Below, in pieces: positions 41,098-49,257 of a stretch of DNA of 64,000 bases (its first letter is position 1; each line of letters begins with the position of its first letter). Origin of the DNA: Agrococcus jejuensis (lineage in GTDB: Bacteria > Actinomycetota > Actinomycetes > Actinomycetales > Microbacteriaceae). Below the pieces are notes generated by a model that made no database searches, was not told the DNA's origin, and worked only from the letters and a program-made list of their open reading frames with translations. Location: contig NZ_LT629695.1 of assembly GCF_900099705.1 (NCBI RefSeq), positions 2,728,001 to 2,792,000 on the forward strand, in the 5' to 3' direction. The translations under genes were made by a program, and so were the position numbers.

Positions 41098-42030
41098 ATG
41101 AAGGTGCTGGTGCCGTCGTCCGTCTCCCTCGACCTGCCTGGTCACGACGTCGTGGTCTTCGACCCCGCCGAGCCGATCCCGGTCGAGCATCGGGATGCGG
41201 AGGCGCTCGTCGAGTGGGTGCTGCCCGCCGACCGGCTCGCCGAGGCCGCGCGCGACCTGCCGCGCCTGCGGCTCGTGCAGACGCTGTCGGCCGGACCCGA
41301 CGCCATCGCCGGTGCGGGCTTCGGCGCCGACGTCGCCCTCGCATCGGGCCGCTCGCTGCACGACGCGACGGTCGCCGAGCACGCGCTCGCGATGCTGCTC
41401 GCCCTCGTGCGCGACCTGCCGCGCCTCGCCGCTGCGCAGGCCGAGGGGCGGTGGGACGACGCGTACCGCACCGACCAGGCCGACCCCGAGACGGGCGGAT
41501 GGTTCACGCTCGACGGCGCGCACGTCGCGATCTGGGGCTTCGGCGGCATCGCGCAGCGCCTCGCGCCCATGCTCGAGGCGCTCGGCGCCCGCGTGACGGG
41601 CGTCGCCCGCTCGACGGGCGAGCGCGGCGGCTACCCGGTCGTCTCGCACGACCTGCTGCCCGAGCTGCTGCCGCGCGTCGACGTGCTCGTGTCGATCCTG
41701 CCCGCGACGGCCGCGACCGACGGCGTCGTCGACGCCGGCATCCTCGCGGCGCTGCCCGACCACGCGCTCTTCGTCAACGTCGGCCGCGGCGCCGTCGTCG
41801 ACGAGCCCGCGCTGCGCGCCGCGCTCGAGCAGCGCAGCATCCGCGCCGCCGCGATCGACGTCACGCGCGTCGAGCCGCTGCCCGCAGGCGACCCGCTGTG
41901 GACGACGCCGAACCTGCTCATCACGCCGCACGTCGCGGGCGGCCGGCCGCGCGGCGCCGCAGCACTGGTGCTCGAGAACCTCGCGGCGATCGCCGCCGAC
42001 GAGCCCGTGCGCAACCGCGTCGAGCGCTAG
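41098..42030 (+). CDS. D-2-hydroxyacid dehydrogenase family protein
   Basis: 310 residues. Rossmann motif in HVAIWGFGGIAQRLAPMLEALG, then FVNVGRGAVVDEPAL (catalytic Arg region), a Glu in DVTRVEPLPAGDPLWTTPN and TPHVAGGRP with the catalytic His. Reduces or oxidises a small 2-hydroxy acid with NAD(P); substrate unknown. The N-terminal substrate domain is short. Monocistronic between the LURP-one gene and a lipoprotein gene. Confidence 0.9.
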   Translation: MKVLVPSSVSLDLPGHDVVVFDPAEPIPVEHRDAEALVEWVLPADRLAEAARDLPRLRLVQTLSAGPDAIAGAGFGADVALASGRSLHDATVAEHALAMLLALVRDLPRLAAAQAEGRWDDAYRTDQADPETGGWFTLDGAHVAIWGFGGIAQRLAPMLEALGARVTGVARSTGERGGYPVVSHDLLPELLPRVDVLVSILPATAATDGVVDAGILAALPDHALFVNVGRGAVVDEPALRAALEQRSIRAAAIDVTRVEPLPAGDPLWTTPNLLITPHVAGGRPRGAAALVLENLAAIAADEPVRNRVER

Positions 42031-42064
42031 AGCGGCGGGCGGCGTTCATCCCAGCCTCGCTCCG

Positions 42065-42070
42065 TAGGGT
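42065..42070 (+). promoter_or_regulatory. -10-like TAGGGT, leaderless spacing
   Basis: Six bases separate TAGGGT from the ATG at 42077. Confidence 0.5.
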
Positions 42071-42076
42071 GCAGGC

Positions 42077-42637
42077 ATGACTCGACGCGACGTCGCCCTC
42101 GCCGCTGCCGCACTCCTCGTCGTGACCCTCGCCGGCTGCTCGAGCACCGACCATGACGGGGTCCCCGCACCGACGCCGTCGCCGAGCGTCGCACCGATCG
42201 AGGTGCCCGTCGAGCCGACCCACGTGCAGTACGTGCCGTCGGACCTCACCCCGCCGGGCGTGCAGGGGCCGGGCATCTGGAACGGCGATCAGGCGCAGGT
42301 GGTGATCGCTGCGAGCATCGACGGCCTCGCGCTGCCGCTCCCGCCCGGCGCCGAGTACGACTTCGACGACATCGACGCCGACGTGGGCTGGGAGATCGGC
42401 ACACTGGAGTCGGCCGTCGCGTTCCAGTGGCACTGCGCGTGGCTCGCGGAGTGGGACGCCGCTCGCGATGCCGGCGACGACGCCCTCGAGGCCGAGATCG
42501 CCGCCCTCACCGACCGGTTCTGGACGCTGCCGCACATCGACCTCCTCGAGGTCGACGGCGTCACCTTCCGCGACCAGCAGGTCGAGGCGGCTCCCGAGGG
42601 CGCCGACCTGCGGGTCTGGTCGCTCCGCAACTGCTGA
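42077..42637 (+). CDS. lipoprotein, unknown function
   Basis: 186 residues with lipobox TLAGC (Cys21). A Pro/Thr/Val-rich linker (about 25-60) leads to a domain with EYDFDDIDADVGWEIGTLE and a C-terminal RVWSLRNC. Three Cys occur in the mature chain (WHCAWL and the last residue among them). No family is recognised. A strong bidirectional hairpin follows. Confidence 0.72.
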   Translation: MTRRDVALAAAALLVVTLAGCSSTDHDGVPAPTPSPSVAPIEVPVEPTHVQYVPSDLTPPGVQGPGIWNGDQAQVVIAASIDGLALPLPPGAEYDFDDIDADVGWEIGTLESAVAFQWHCAWLAEWDAARDAGDDALEAEIAALTDRFWTLPHIDLLEVDGVTFRDQQVEAAPEGADLRVWSLRNC

Positions 42638-42657
42638 CGGCGCAGGATCCGCACATG

Positions 42658-42697
42658 ACAGGGGCCCTCAGGTGCAGCGCGCACCTGAGGGCCCTGT
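42658..42697. terminator. bidirectional hairpin between lipoprotein and hpaI
   Basis: ACAGGGGCCCTCAGGTGC, loop AGCGC, GCACCTGAGGGCCCTGT: 17 paired bases with one bulged G, and no T-run. It serves convergent genes ending at 42637 and 42717. Confidence 0.85.
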
Positions 42698-42716
42698 CCC
42701 GCGCAGGTCCGACGCG

Positions 42717-43505
42717 TCAGTACGTGCCGGTCTCGCCGTCGGTCGGCACGAGGCGGCCCACGGCGGCGCGGGCGCTCGCGGCGAGCAGCGTGACGTCGGC
42801 CGCGACGACCACGAACGCGGCGCCGGCCGCGAGGTAGTGGTCAGCGTCGGCGGGCGCGAAGGCGTTGACGCCGACGGGCGTGCCCGCCGCACGACCGGCC
42901 TCGATGACCGAGACGACCGCATCTCGTACCTCGGACGCGGGCGGGAAGCCCATCGACCCTGCGAGGTCGGCGGGGCCGACGAAGATCGCGTCGACGCCCT
43001 CGACCGCCGCGATGGCGGCGGCGTTCGCGACGCCCTCCACGGTCTCGATCTGCACCGCGAGGGCCACGAGCTCGTGCGCCGTCGCGACGTAGTCGGGCAC
43101 GGCCGACCAGCGGGATGCGCGGGCGAGCATCGAGCCGATGCCGCGGATGCCGCGCGGCGGGTACCGCATGGCCTGCACGGCGGCGATCGCCTCGGACTCC
43201 GTCGACACCATCGGCACGACGAGGCTCTGCGCGCCCGCATCCAGCACCTGCTTGATGATGACGGCGTCGTTCCACGGCACGCGCACGACCGCGGTCGCGT
43301 CGTACGGCTCGATCGCCTGCAGCACGCCCATGAGGCCGTCGATGCCGATGGGGGAGTGCTCGCCGTCGACGAGCACGAGGTCGGCGCCCGACCCGGCCAT
43401 GATCTCGGCCGTGATGGGGCTCGACGCCGCCGTCCACACGCCCACGAGCGCGCGGTCGGCGCTCGTCAGGCGATCGGCGAACGTCGGCTTCAGTCGAATC
43501 GGCAC
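42717..43505 (-). CDS. hpaI: HpcH/HpaI aldolase (4-hydroxy-2-oxoheptanedioate aldolase)
   Basis: 262 residues, class II aldolase of the HpaI family: LVLVDGEHSPIGID (catalytic His), AGAQSLVVPMV, QIETVEGVANAAAIAAVEGVDAIFVGPADLAGSMG (metal Glu/Asp; shown in family order) . It splits 4-hydroxy-2-oxoheptanedioate to pyruvate and succinic semialdehyde, the last step of homoprotocatechuate breakdown. The GTG at 43505 overlaps the end of hpaH by 16 bases. Last gene of the operon, followed by the hairpin at 42658-42697. Confidence 0.9.
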   Translation of the reverse strand: MPIRLKPTFADRLTSADRALVGVWTAASSPITAEIMAGSGADLVLVDGEHSPIGIDGLMGVLQAIEPYDATAVVRVPWNDAVIIKQVLDAGAQSLVVPMVSTESEAIAAVQAMRYPPRGIRGIGSMLARASRWSAVPDYVATAHELVALAVQIETVEGVANAAAIAAVEGVDAIFVGPADLAGSMGFPPASEVRDAVVSVIEAGRAAGTPVGVNAFAPADADHYLAAGAAFVVVAADVTLLAASARAAVGRLVPTDGETGTY

Positions 43506-44296
43506 GTGATGACTCCAAGATCGCGGTAGTCGCAGGCGATCTCGTCGCCGCGCTCGACCCACATGGGCTTCGTGAACGATCCTGCCAGCACGATCTCGCC
43601 CGCCTCGAGCCGGTCGCCGTGCGCGCCGACCTTGCCGGCGAGCCACGCGACGCCGCGCGCGGGATGCCCGAGCACGGCGCCCGAGACGCCCGAGTCCTCG
43701 ATCTCGCCGTTCCTCGACAGCATCGCCCCGACCCAGCGCAGGTCGACGTCCGCCGGACGCACGCGCGTGCCACCCACGACCATCGCGCCGAGCGCCGCGT
43801 TGTCGCTGATGGTGTCGACGATCGTGCGCCCCTCCATCTGGATGTGCGAGTCGAGCACCTCGAGCGCCGGCACGACCCACTCGGTCGCGGCGAGCACGTC
43901 GGCCTCCGTCGCGCCCGCGCCGAGGGGCGCGCCGAGCACGAACGCGAGCTCGACCTCGATGCGCACGTTCGAGTACCGGTCGAAGTCGAGCACGGATCCC
44001 GACTCGAACACCTGGTCGTCGAAGATCACGCCGTAGTCGGGCTCGGTGATGCCGGTCGCCACCTGCATGACCTTGCTCGTGAGCCCGATCTTTCGACCCA
44101 CGACGCGGTGGCCGTCGGCCTCGCGCCGCGAGCGCCAGATGCGCTGCACCGCGTACGAGTCGTCGACCGTCATGCCCGGATGCCGTGCCGAGAGCCGCTC
44201 GACCGTGCCGCGCGTGCGCGTGGCCTCGGCGAGCTCGTCGGCGAGCGTCGTGACGGTGGCGTCGTCGAGACCCCGGCCCGAGGCGGGCGTCGTCAC
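43490..44296 (-). CDS. hpaH: 2-oxo-hepta-3-ene-1,7-dioate hydratase
   Basis: 268 residues of the MhpD/HpaH hydratase family: VGRKIGLTSKVMQVATGITEPDYGVI opening segment, the metal-binding RIEVELAFVLGAPL (E-x-E), and GAHGDRLEAGEIVLAGSFTKPM late. It adds water to the C5-C7 dienoate product of the decarboxylation step. The GTG start overlaps the hpaD stop (GTGA). Confidence 0.9.
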   Translation of the reverse strand: MTTPASGRGLDDATVTTLADELAEATRTRGTVERLSARHPGMTVDDSYAVQRIWRSRREADGHRVVGRKIGLTSKVMQVATGITEPDYGVIFDDQVFESGSVLDFDRYSNVRIEVELAFVLGAPLGAGATEADVLAATEWVVPALEVLDSHIQMEGRTIVDTISDNAALGAMVVGGTRVRPADVDLRWVGAMLSRNGEIEDSGVSGAVLGHPARGVAWLAGKVGAHGDRLEAGEIVLAGSFTKPMWVERGDEIACDYRDLGVITCRFD

Positions 44297-45408
44297 AGCT
44301 GGTTGCCGATCTTGAAGCCCTTCGACGCCTGGCCGCGGTACGTGCCGTCCTCGTCGTCGGCGCGCGTGTACGAGAAGCCGTCGGCGCCGATCGTCACCTC
44401 CATCTCGGAGGAGTCCGTGCGCTCCACGGTCTCGACGACGTTGCCGTCGAGGTCGAGCACGAACGAAGCCTCGGTGTACCAGGACGGCACGACGGGGTTG
44501 CCCCACCAGTCGCGGCGCTGGTTGTCGTGCACGTCCCACGTGATCGTGGGGTTGTCGGGGTCGCCCGTCCAGTAGTCCTGGGTGTAGATCTCGATCCGGT
44601 GTCCGTCGGGGTCGGTGATGTAGAGGTAGAACGCGTTCGAGACGCCGTGGCGGCCGGGGCCGCGCTCGATGTGGTCGCTCATGCGCAGCGCGCCGAGCTT
44701 GTCGCAGATCTGGATGATGTTGTGCTTCTCGTGCGTCGAGAACGCGACGTGGTGCATGCGCGGGCCGGCGCCGCCCGTGAGCGCGGTGTCGTGCACGGTG
44801 CCCTTGCGGTGCATCCACGCGGCGTACGTGACGCCCTGGTCGTCCTTGATGTCCTCGGTGACGCGGAAGCCGAGGTCCTCGAGGTAGCCGCGGCCGCGCG
44901 GCACGTCGGGCGTGACCTGGTTGAAGTGGTCGAGGCGCACGAGCTCGCCGGCCGAGTACAGGTCGTAGCGCATGTGCAGGCGCTCGACGTGCTCGACCTC
45001 GTAGAAGAACTCGTAGGGGAAGCCCAGCGGGTCCTGCACGCGCACGCTGTCGCCGAGGCCCTTGACGAAGCCGTCGCGGCGGCGCTCGGTGCGGCATCCG
45101 AGCTCCTGGAACCACGCCTCCGCCTTGTCGACGTCCTCGGGGGTGCGCACGCGGTACGAGAACGCGGCGACGGCGGCGACGGGACCCTTGCGCAGGATGA
45201 GGTTGTGGTGGATGAACTCCTCGAACGAGCGCAGGTAGATCGCCTCGTCGTCCTCCTCGGTCACGTGCAGGCCGAGCACGTCGACGTAGAACGCGCGGCT
45301 GGCGGCGAGGTCGGTGACGACGAGCTCCATGGATGCGCAGCGCACGATGTCGGGCGCCGGAGCCGTGGGCGTGGGGATGGGGTTCGGGTTGGCCGTGATG
45401 GCGGTCAT
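44293..45408 (-). CDS. hpaD: 3,4-dihydroxyphenylacetate 2,3-dioxygenase
   Basis: 371 residues, type I (vicinal oxygen chelate) extradiol dioxygenase. Iron ligands fall at His161 (RLDHFNQV), His220 (RMHHVAFS) and Glu273 (GHRIEIY), exactly six residues after those of the Brevibacterium fuscum enzyme (155, 214, 267). Cleaves homoprotocatechuate to 5-carboxymethyl-2-hydroxymuconate semialdehyde. GAGGAGC lies before the ATG. The N-terminal tail (about 20 residues) is Pro/Thr-rich. Confidence 0.95.
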   Translation of the reverse strand: MTAITANPNPIPTPTAPAPDIVRCASMELVVTDLAASRAFYVDVLGLHVTEEDDEAIYLRSFEEFIHHNLILRKGPVAAVAAFSYRVRTPEDVDKAEAWFQELGCRTERRRDGFVKGLGDSVRVQDPLGFPYEFFYEVEHVERLHMRYDLYSAGELVRLDHFNQVTPDVPRGRGYLEDLGFRVTEDIKDDQGVTYAAWMHRKGTVHDTALTGGAGPRMHHVAFSTHEKHNIIQICDKLGALRMSDHIERGPGRHGVSNAFYLYITDPDGHRIEIYTQDYWTGDPDNPTITWDVHDNQRRDWWGNPVVPSWYTEASFVLDLDGNVVETVERTDSSEMEVTIGADGFSYTRADDEDGTYRGQASKGFKIGNQL

Positions 45409-45457
45409 GGTCTGCTCCTCTTCGAGCGGGATTCGCGGGGTCGGTGGCGCCGAGGCG

Positions 45458-46948
45458 TCAGTGGGCGCCGAAGCGAGCGGTGTGCACGTCGCCGAGCGTG
45501 ATGTGCACGGCCTGCTGGTCGGAGTAGAAGTCGAGCGAGCGGTAGCCGCCCTCGTGGCCGAGGCCCGATGCCTTCACGCCGCCGAATGGGCTGCGCAGGT
45601 CGCGCACGTTGTGGCTGTTGAGCCAGACCATGCCGGCCTCGATCGACTGCGCGAACGTGTGCGCGCGGGTGAGGTCGTTCGTCCACACGTAGGCGGCGAG
45701 GCCGTAGCGCGTGTCGTTCGCGAGGGTGAGCGCCTCCTCGTCGGAGTCGAACGGCGTGATGCCGACGACGGGGCCGAAGATCTCCTCCTGGAAGATCCTC
45801 GCGGTCGGTGGCACGTCGGCGAACACCGTGGGCGCGACGTAGTTGCCGGTGTCGAGGCCCTCGGGGCGGCCGCCGCCGGCGACGAGGCGACCCTCGCCCC
45901 TGCCGATCTCGACGTACGACATCACCTTGTCGTAGTGCTCGGGGTGCACGAGCGCGCCCACCTCGGTCCTGGGGTCTGACGGGTCGCCCACGACGATGCG
46001 CTTCGCGCGCTCGGCGTAGCGCTCGACGAACTCGTCGTACACGGCACGCTCGACGAGGATGCGGCTGCCTGCGGTGCAGCGCTCGCCGTTCAGCGAGAAG
46101 ACGCCGAAGAGCGTGGAGTCGATCGCGGCGTCGAGGTCGGCGTCGGCGAAGACGACGGCCGGGCTCTTGCCGCCGAGCTCCATCGACATGGCCTTGAGGT
46201 GCTCGGCGCAGTTGCGGAAGATCAGCTGGCCCGTCGACGACTCGCCCGTGAACGAGATGAGCGGCACGTCGGGGTGCTTCACGAGCGCGTCGCCCGCATC
46301 CTCGCCGATGCCGTGCACGAGGTTGAAGACGCCGTCGGGCAGACCCGCCTCGGCGAAGATGCCCGCCCACAGCGAGGCAGACAGGGGCGTGAACTCGGCG
46401 GGCTTCAGCACGACGGTGCAGCCGGAGGCGAGCGCGGGCGCCAGCTTCCACGACTCGAGCATGAAGGGCGTGTTCCACGGCGTGATGAGGCCCGCGACGC
46501 CCTTGGGCTTGCGGTTGACGTAGTTCAGCTGCTGCCCGGGCACCTTGTAGGCGTCGTCGCGCTGGGCGACGATGAGGTCGGCGAAGAAGCGGAAGTTCTC
46601 GGCGGCGCGCTGCGCCTGGCCCTTCGCCTGCGTGATGGGCAGGCCCGAGTCGAACGACTCGTACTGGGCGAGCTCCGCGTCGCGCGATGCGACGACGTCG
46701 GCGATGCGCATGAGGATGCGGGCGCGCTCGCGCGCCTTCATGCGCGGCCACGGCCCCTCCTCGAACGCGAGCGTGGCCGCGGCGACGGCGGCGTCGACGT
46801 CGGCCTGCTGGCCGGCGGCGGCGGTCGCGTAGGGCTCGTTCGTGACGGGGTCGATGACCTCGAACGTCTCGCCGCCGATCGAGTCGACGGCCTTGCCGCC
46901 GATGTGGTGCTGCAGGTGGGTGGGCAGGTTCGCAGGACGGTTCGTCAT
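45458..46948 (-). CDS. hpaE: 5-carboxymethyl-2-hydroxymuconate semialdehyde dehydrogenase
   Basis: 496 residues, NAD-dependent aldehyde dehydrogenase with GLITPWNTPFMLESWKLAPALA, the MELGGKSP catalytic Glu and FSLNGERCTAGSRILV catalytic Cys. Family choice as HpaE rests on location between hpaD and the GntR gene and on the SFTGESSTGQ and DDAYKVPGQQLNYVNRKP segments. It oxidises the ring-cleavage aldehyde to the dicarboxylate. GAGGAGC precedes the ATG. Confidence 0.92.
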   Translation of the reverse strand: MTNRPANLPTHLQHHIGGKAVDSIGGETFEVIDPVTNEPYATAAAGQQADVDAAVAAATLAFEEGPWPRMKARERARILMRIADVVASRDAELAQYESFDSGLPITQAKGQAQRAAENFRFFADLIVAQRDDAYKVPGQQLNYVNRKPKGVAGLITPWNTPFMLESWKLAPALASGCTVVLKPAEFTPLSASLWAGIFAEAGLPDGVFNLVHGIGEDAGDALVKHPDVPLISFTGESSTGQLIFRNCAEHLKAMSMELGGKSPAVVFADADLDAAIDSTLFGVFSLNGERCTAGSRILVERAVYDEFVERYAERAKRIVVGDPSDPRTEVGALVHPEHYDKVMSYVEIGRGEGRLVAGGGRPEGLDTGNYVAPTVFADVPPTARIFQEEIFGPVVGITPFDSDEEALTLANDTRYGLAAYVWTNDLTRAHTFAQSIEAGMVWLNSHNVRDLRSPFGGVKASGLGHEGGYRSLDFYSDQQAVHITLGDVHTARFGAH

Positions 46949-46973
46949 GGCTCCTCTTCCGTGAGGCGTGGGG

Positions 46974-47645
46974 TCAGTGGATCTCGGGCGCGCGGGCGTC
47001 GTCGCTCGTGCGGTCGAGGTAGGCGTGGAGGGAGGCGAGGCGGTGCTCGCGCACGGCGAGCTCGACGTCGTGCGCGGGGGCGCCGGTCTCGAGCAGGTGC
47101 AGGATGCGCTCGTGCTCCTCGACGGAGTCACGGGCGCGGCCGGGCACGAATCCGAACGTCGACTGGCGCAGGCGCGAGAGGCGCCGCCAGCCGTCGTCGA
47201 CGAGCCCCTTGAGCTGCTCGTTGGGGCACGGGTCGGTGAGCGTGCGGTGGAAGGCCTCGTTGAGGCGCGTGAGCCGCACGGGGTCGAATGCGGCGAGGCT
47301 CTCGCGCATCTGCTCGTTGAGCGAGCGCGCCTCGGCCACGTCGGCCTCCGACAGCGACGACACGGCGAGGCCGATCGCGGCGCCCTCGACCATCGCGAGC
47401 GTCTCGGTGGTGTCGTGCAGGTCGGCGGGGTCGATCTCGGTGACGCGGGCGCCGACGTTGCGCTCGAACGTCACGACGCCCTCGGCCTCGAGTCGGCGCA
47501 GCGCCTCGCGCACCGGCACGACCGACATCTCGAGCTCGCGCGCGATCGCGTCGAGCACGAGGCGGTAGCCGGGGCCGTACACGCCGCGCTCGATGCGCTC
47601 GTGCAAGTGCTCGTACGCGCGCTGCGACTTGCTCGACTCGCTCAT
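46974..47645 (-). CDS. GntR family (FadR-type) regulator of the hpa operon
   Basis: 223 residues. N-terminal winged helix (YEHLHERIERGVYGPGYRL, VVPVREALRRLEAEGVV) and an all-helical FCD effector domain with metal-type residues (LNEAFHRTL, EHERILHLL, AVREHRLASL). It is the second gene of the operon, starting on an ATGA overlap with hpaG, so it would be autoregulated. Its likely site is the palindrome ATCGTATACGAT at the hpaG start; ligand probably a pathway intermediate. Confidence 0.9.
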   Translation of the reverse strand: MSESSKSQRAYEHLHERIERGVYGPGYRLVLDAIARELEMSVVPVREALRRLEAEGVVTFERNVGARVTEIDPADLHDTTETLAMVEGAAIGLAVSSLSEADVAEARSLNEQMRESLAAFDPVRLTRLNEAFHRTLTDPCPNEQLKGLVDDGWRRLSRLRQSTFGFVPGRARDSVEEHERILHLLETGAPAHDVELAVREHRLASLHAYLDRTSDDARAPEIH

Positions 47646-49165
47646 GCGCCGGCCCCCTCGGTGCTGGACTGCTCGGTGCTGGCCCGCTCGGTGCTGGCCT
47701 GCTCGGCCTCGAAGCGCGCGCGCCACGACGCATCCATCGGGAAGAGCCCGTCGACCGGGTGGCCCTCCTCGACCATGCGGGCGATGAACGCCTCCTCGGC
47801 CTCCTGCACCTCGGCCTCGTCGACGAGCTCGCCGATGATGGCGGGCGGGATCACGAGGATGCCGTCGTCGTCGGCCACGATCACGTCGCCGGGCTGCACC
47901 GTGGTGCCGCCGCACGCGATCGTCTCGTCGACGCCCCACGGCACGTGCCAGCGGCCGAGCACGCTGGGGTGCGCGCCCGAGTGGTAGGTCGGGATGCCGA
48001 TCTCGGTCACGGCGCCGAGGTCGCGCACGCCGCCGTCGGTCACGATGCCGGCGGCGCCGAGCGTGCGGGCGCGCAGGGCGATGATGTCGCCGAGCGTGCC
48101 CGAGCGGGTCTCGCCGCGCGCATCCATGACGAGCACCTCGCCGGGCTGCAGCGAGTCGACCGCGCGCTTCTGCGCGTTGTAGCCGCCGCCGTGGGCCGTG
48201 AAGAGATCCTCGCGGTTCGGCACGTAGCGCAGCGTGCGAGCGACGCCCGTCATGCGGGTGCCGGGCTGCGACGGGTGGAGGCCGTCGATCGTCGCGTTCA
48301 CGATGCCGCGCTTGCGCAGCAGCGACGACAGCGTCGCGGTGGCGACGCGCTCGATGCGCGCGATGAGGGCGTCGTCGAGCACCGGTGCGGTGGGTGCCTG
48401 GAAGTCGGCGACGGGACGGCCGGATGCGTCGGCCCACTGCTCGGGCGTGGCCTTGGGCTGCGCCGAGTAGGCGGGCAGGGGAGCGGTGCCCTGCACCGCG
48501 GTGGTCGTGAGCCGACCGGTGGTCAGTCCGCCGCCCGTGACCTCGACCTCAATGGTCTGGCCGGGTGCGAACGTCGACGCGCCCGCGGGGGTGCCGGTGA
48601 GGATGACGTCGCCGGGCTCGAGCGTCATGAGCTGCGAGAGGTCGGAGACGATCTGGGGCAGCGAGAACAGGAGCGTCGAGGTGTCGTCGGCCTGCACGAG
48701 CTCGCCGTCGCGCCACACGCGGATCTCGATGGCGTGCGGGTCGAGGTCGGCGGCGGGCAGCAGCGCGGGGCCGACGGGCGTGAAGCCGTCGCCGCCCTTC
48801 GAGCGCACGTTGGCGCCCTTGTCGGCCCAGCGCAGGTCGAAGACGCCGAGGTCGTTCGCGGCGGTCACGAACGCGACCGCATCCCACGCCTCCGCCTCGC
48901 TCACGCGGCGCACCTCGCGGCCGATGACGAGGGCGATCTCGCCCTCGAAGCCGAGGATCTCGCAGCCGGCGGGCAGCTCGACGGCGCCGCCGGTCGTGAG
49001 CGACGTCGCGGGCTTGAGGAAGTAGCCGGGCGCCTCGGGCGTGCGACCCTTCTGGGCCGCGCGGGCGGCGTAGCCGATGTGCATCGCCACGACCTTGCCC
49101 GGCTTGGTGCCCAGCAGGTCCCATGCGGCGCCTGCGGCAGCCGCGCTCGTCGTCGAGTCGCTCAT
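47642..49165 (-). CDS. hpaG: HpaG-type FAH decarboxylase/isomerase fused to an RraA-like domain
   Basis: 507 residues from ATG 49165 (ATG 49174 would add three). Residues about 1-255: FAH domain with HIGYAARAAQKG, metal-binding FEGEIALVIGREV, an Asp in WADKGANVRSKGGDGF and DVILTGTPAGAST; this is the 5-oxopent-3-ene-1,2,5-tricarboxylate decarboxylase/isomerase step. Residues about 285-490: RraA/HMG-aldolase-like domain with LRARTLGAAGIVTDGGVRDL (the R-D metal motif) and ADDDGILVIPP. A short repetitive tail (STERASTEQSSTEGAGA) follows. The added aldolase/decarboxylase-like domain is unusual. First gene of the operon. Confidence 0.85.
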   Translation of the reverse strand: MSDSTTSAAAAGAAWDLLGTKPGKVVAMHIGYAARAAQKGRTPEAPGYFLKPATSLTTGGAVELPAGCEILGFEGEIALVIGREVRRVSEAEAWDAVAFVTAANDLGVFDLRWADKGANVRSKGGDGFTPVGPALLPAADLDPHAIEIRVWRDGELVQADDTSTLLFSLPQIVSDLSQLMTLEPGDVILTGTPAGASTFAPGQTIEVEVTGGGLTTGRLTTTAVQGTAPLPAYSAQPKATPEQWADASGRPVADFQAPTAPVLDDALIARIERVATATLSSLLRKRGIVNATIDGLHPSQPGTRMTGVARTLRYVPNREDLFTAHGGGYNAQKRAVDSLQPGEVLVMDARGETRSGTLGDIIALRARTLGAAGIVTDGGVRDLGAVTEIGIPTYHSGAHPSVLGRWHVPWGVDETIACGGTTVQPGDVIVADDDGILVIPPAIIGELVDEAEVQEAEEAFIARMVEEGHPVDGLFPMDASWRARFEAEQASTERASTEQSSTEGAGA

Positions 49166-49172
49166 GTTCGTC

Positions 49173-49201
49173 ATCGTATACGATCCGGCGATCCGCGCAA
49201 G
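49173..49201 (-). promoter_or_regulatory. hpa operon promoter with GntR palindrome
   Basis: The perfect 12-base palindrome ATCGTATACGAT (49173-49184) fits FadR-type GntR sites. On the minus strand it contains TACGAT (49178-49173), 7 bases before ATG 49165; TTGCGC 16 bases further upstream is a weak -35. A bound regulator would cover the -10. Confidence 0.65.
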
Positions 49202-49257
49202 GGGCGAGTCGCGCGCTGCGCGGATCGTCGAGTCGCGTGCGCTCGGCGACAGGCGCG

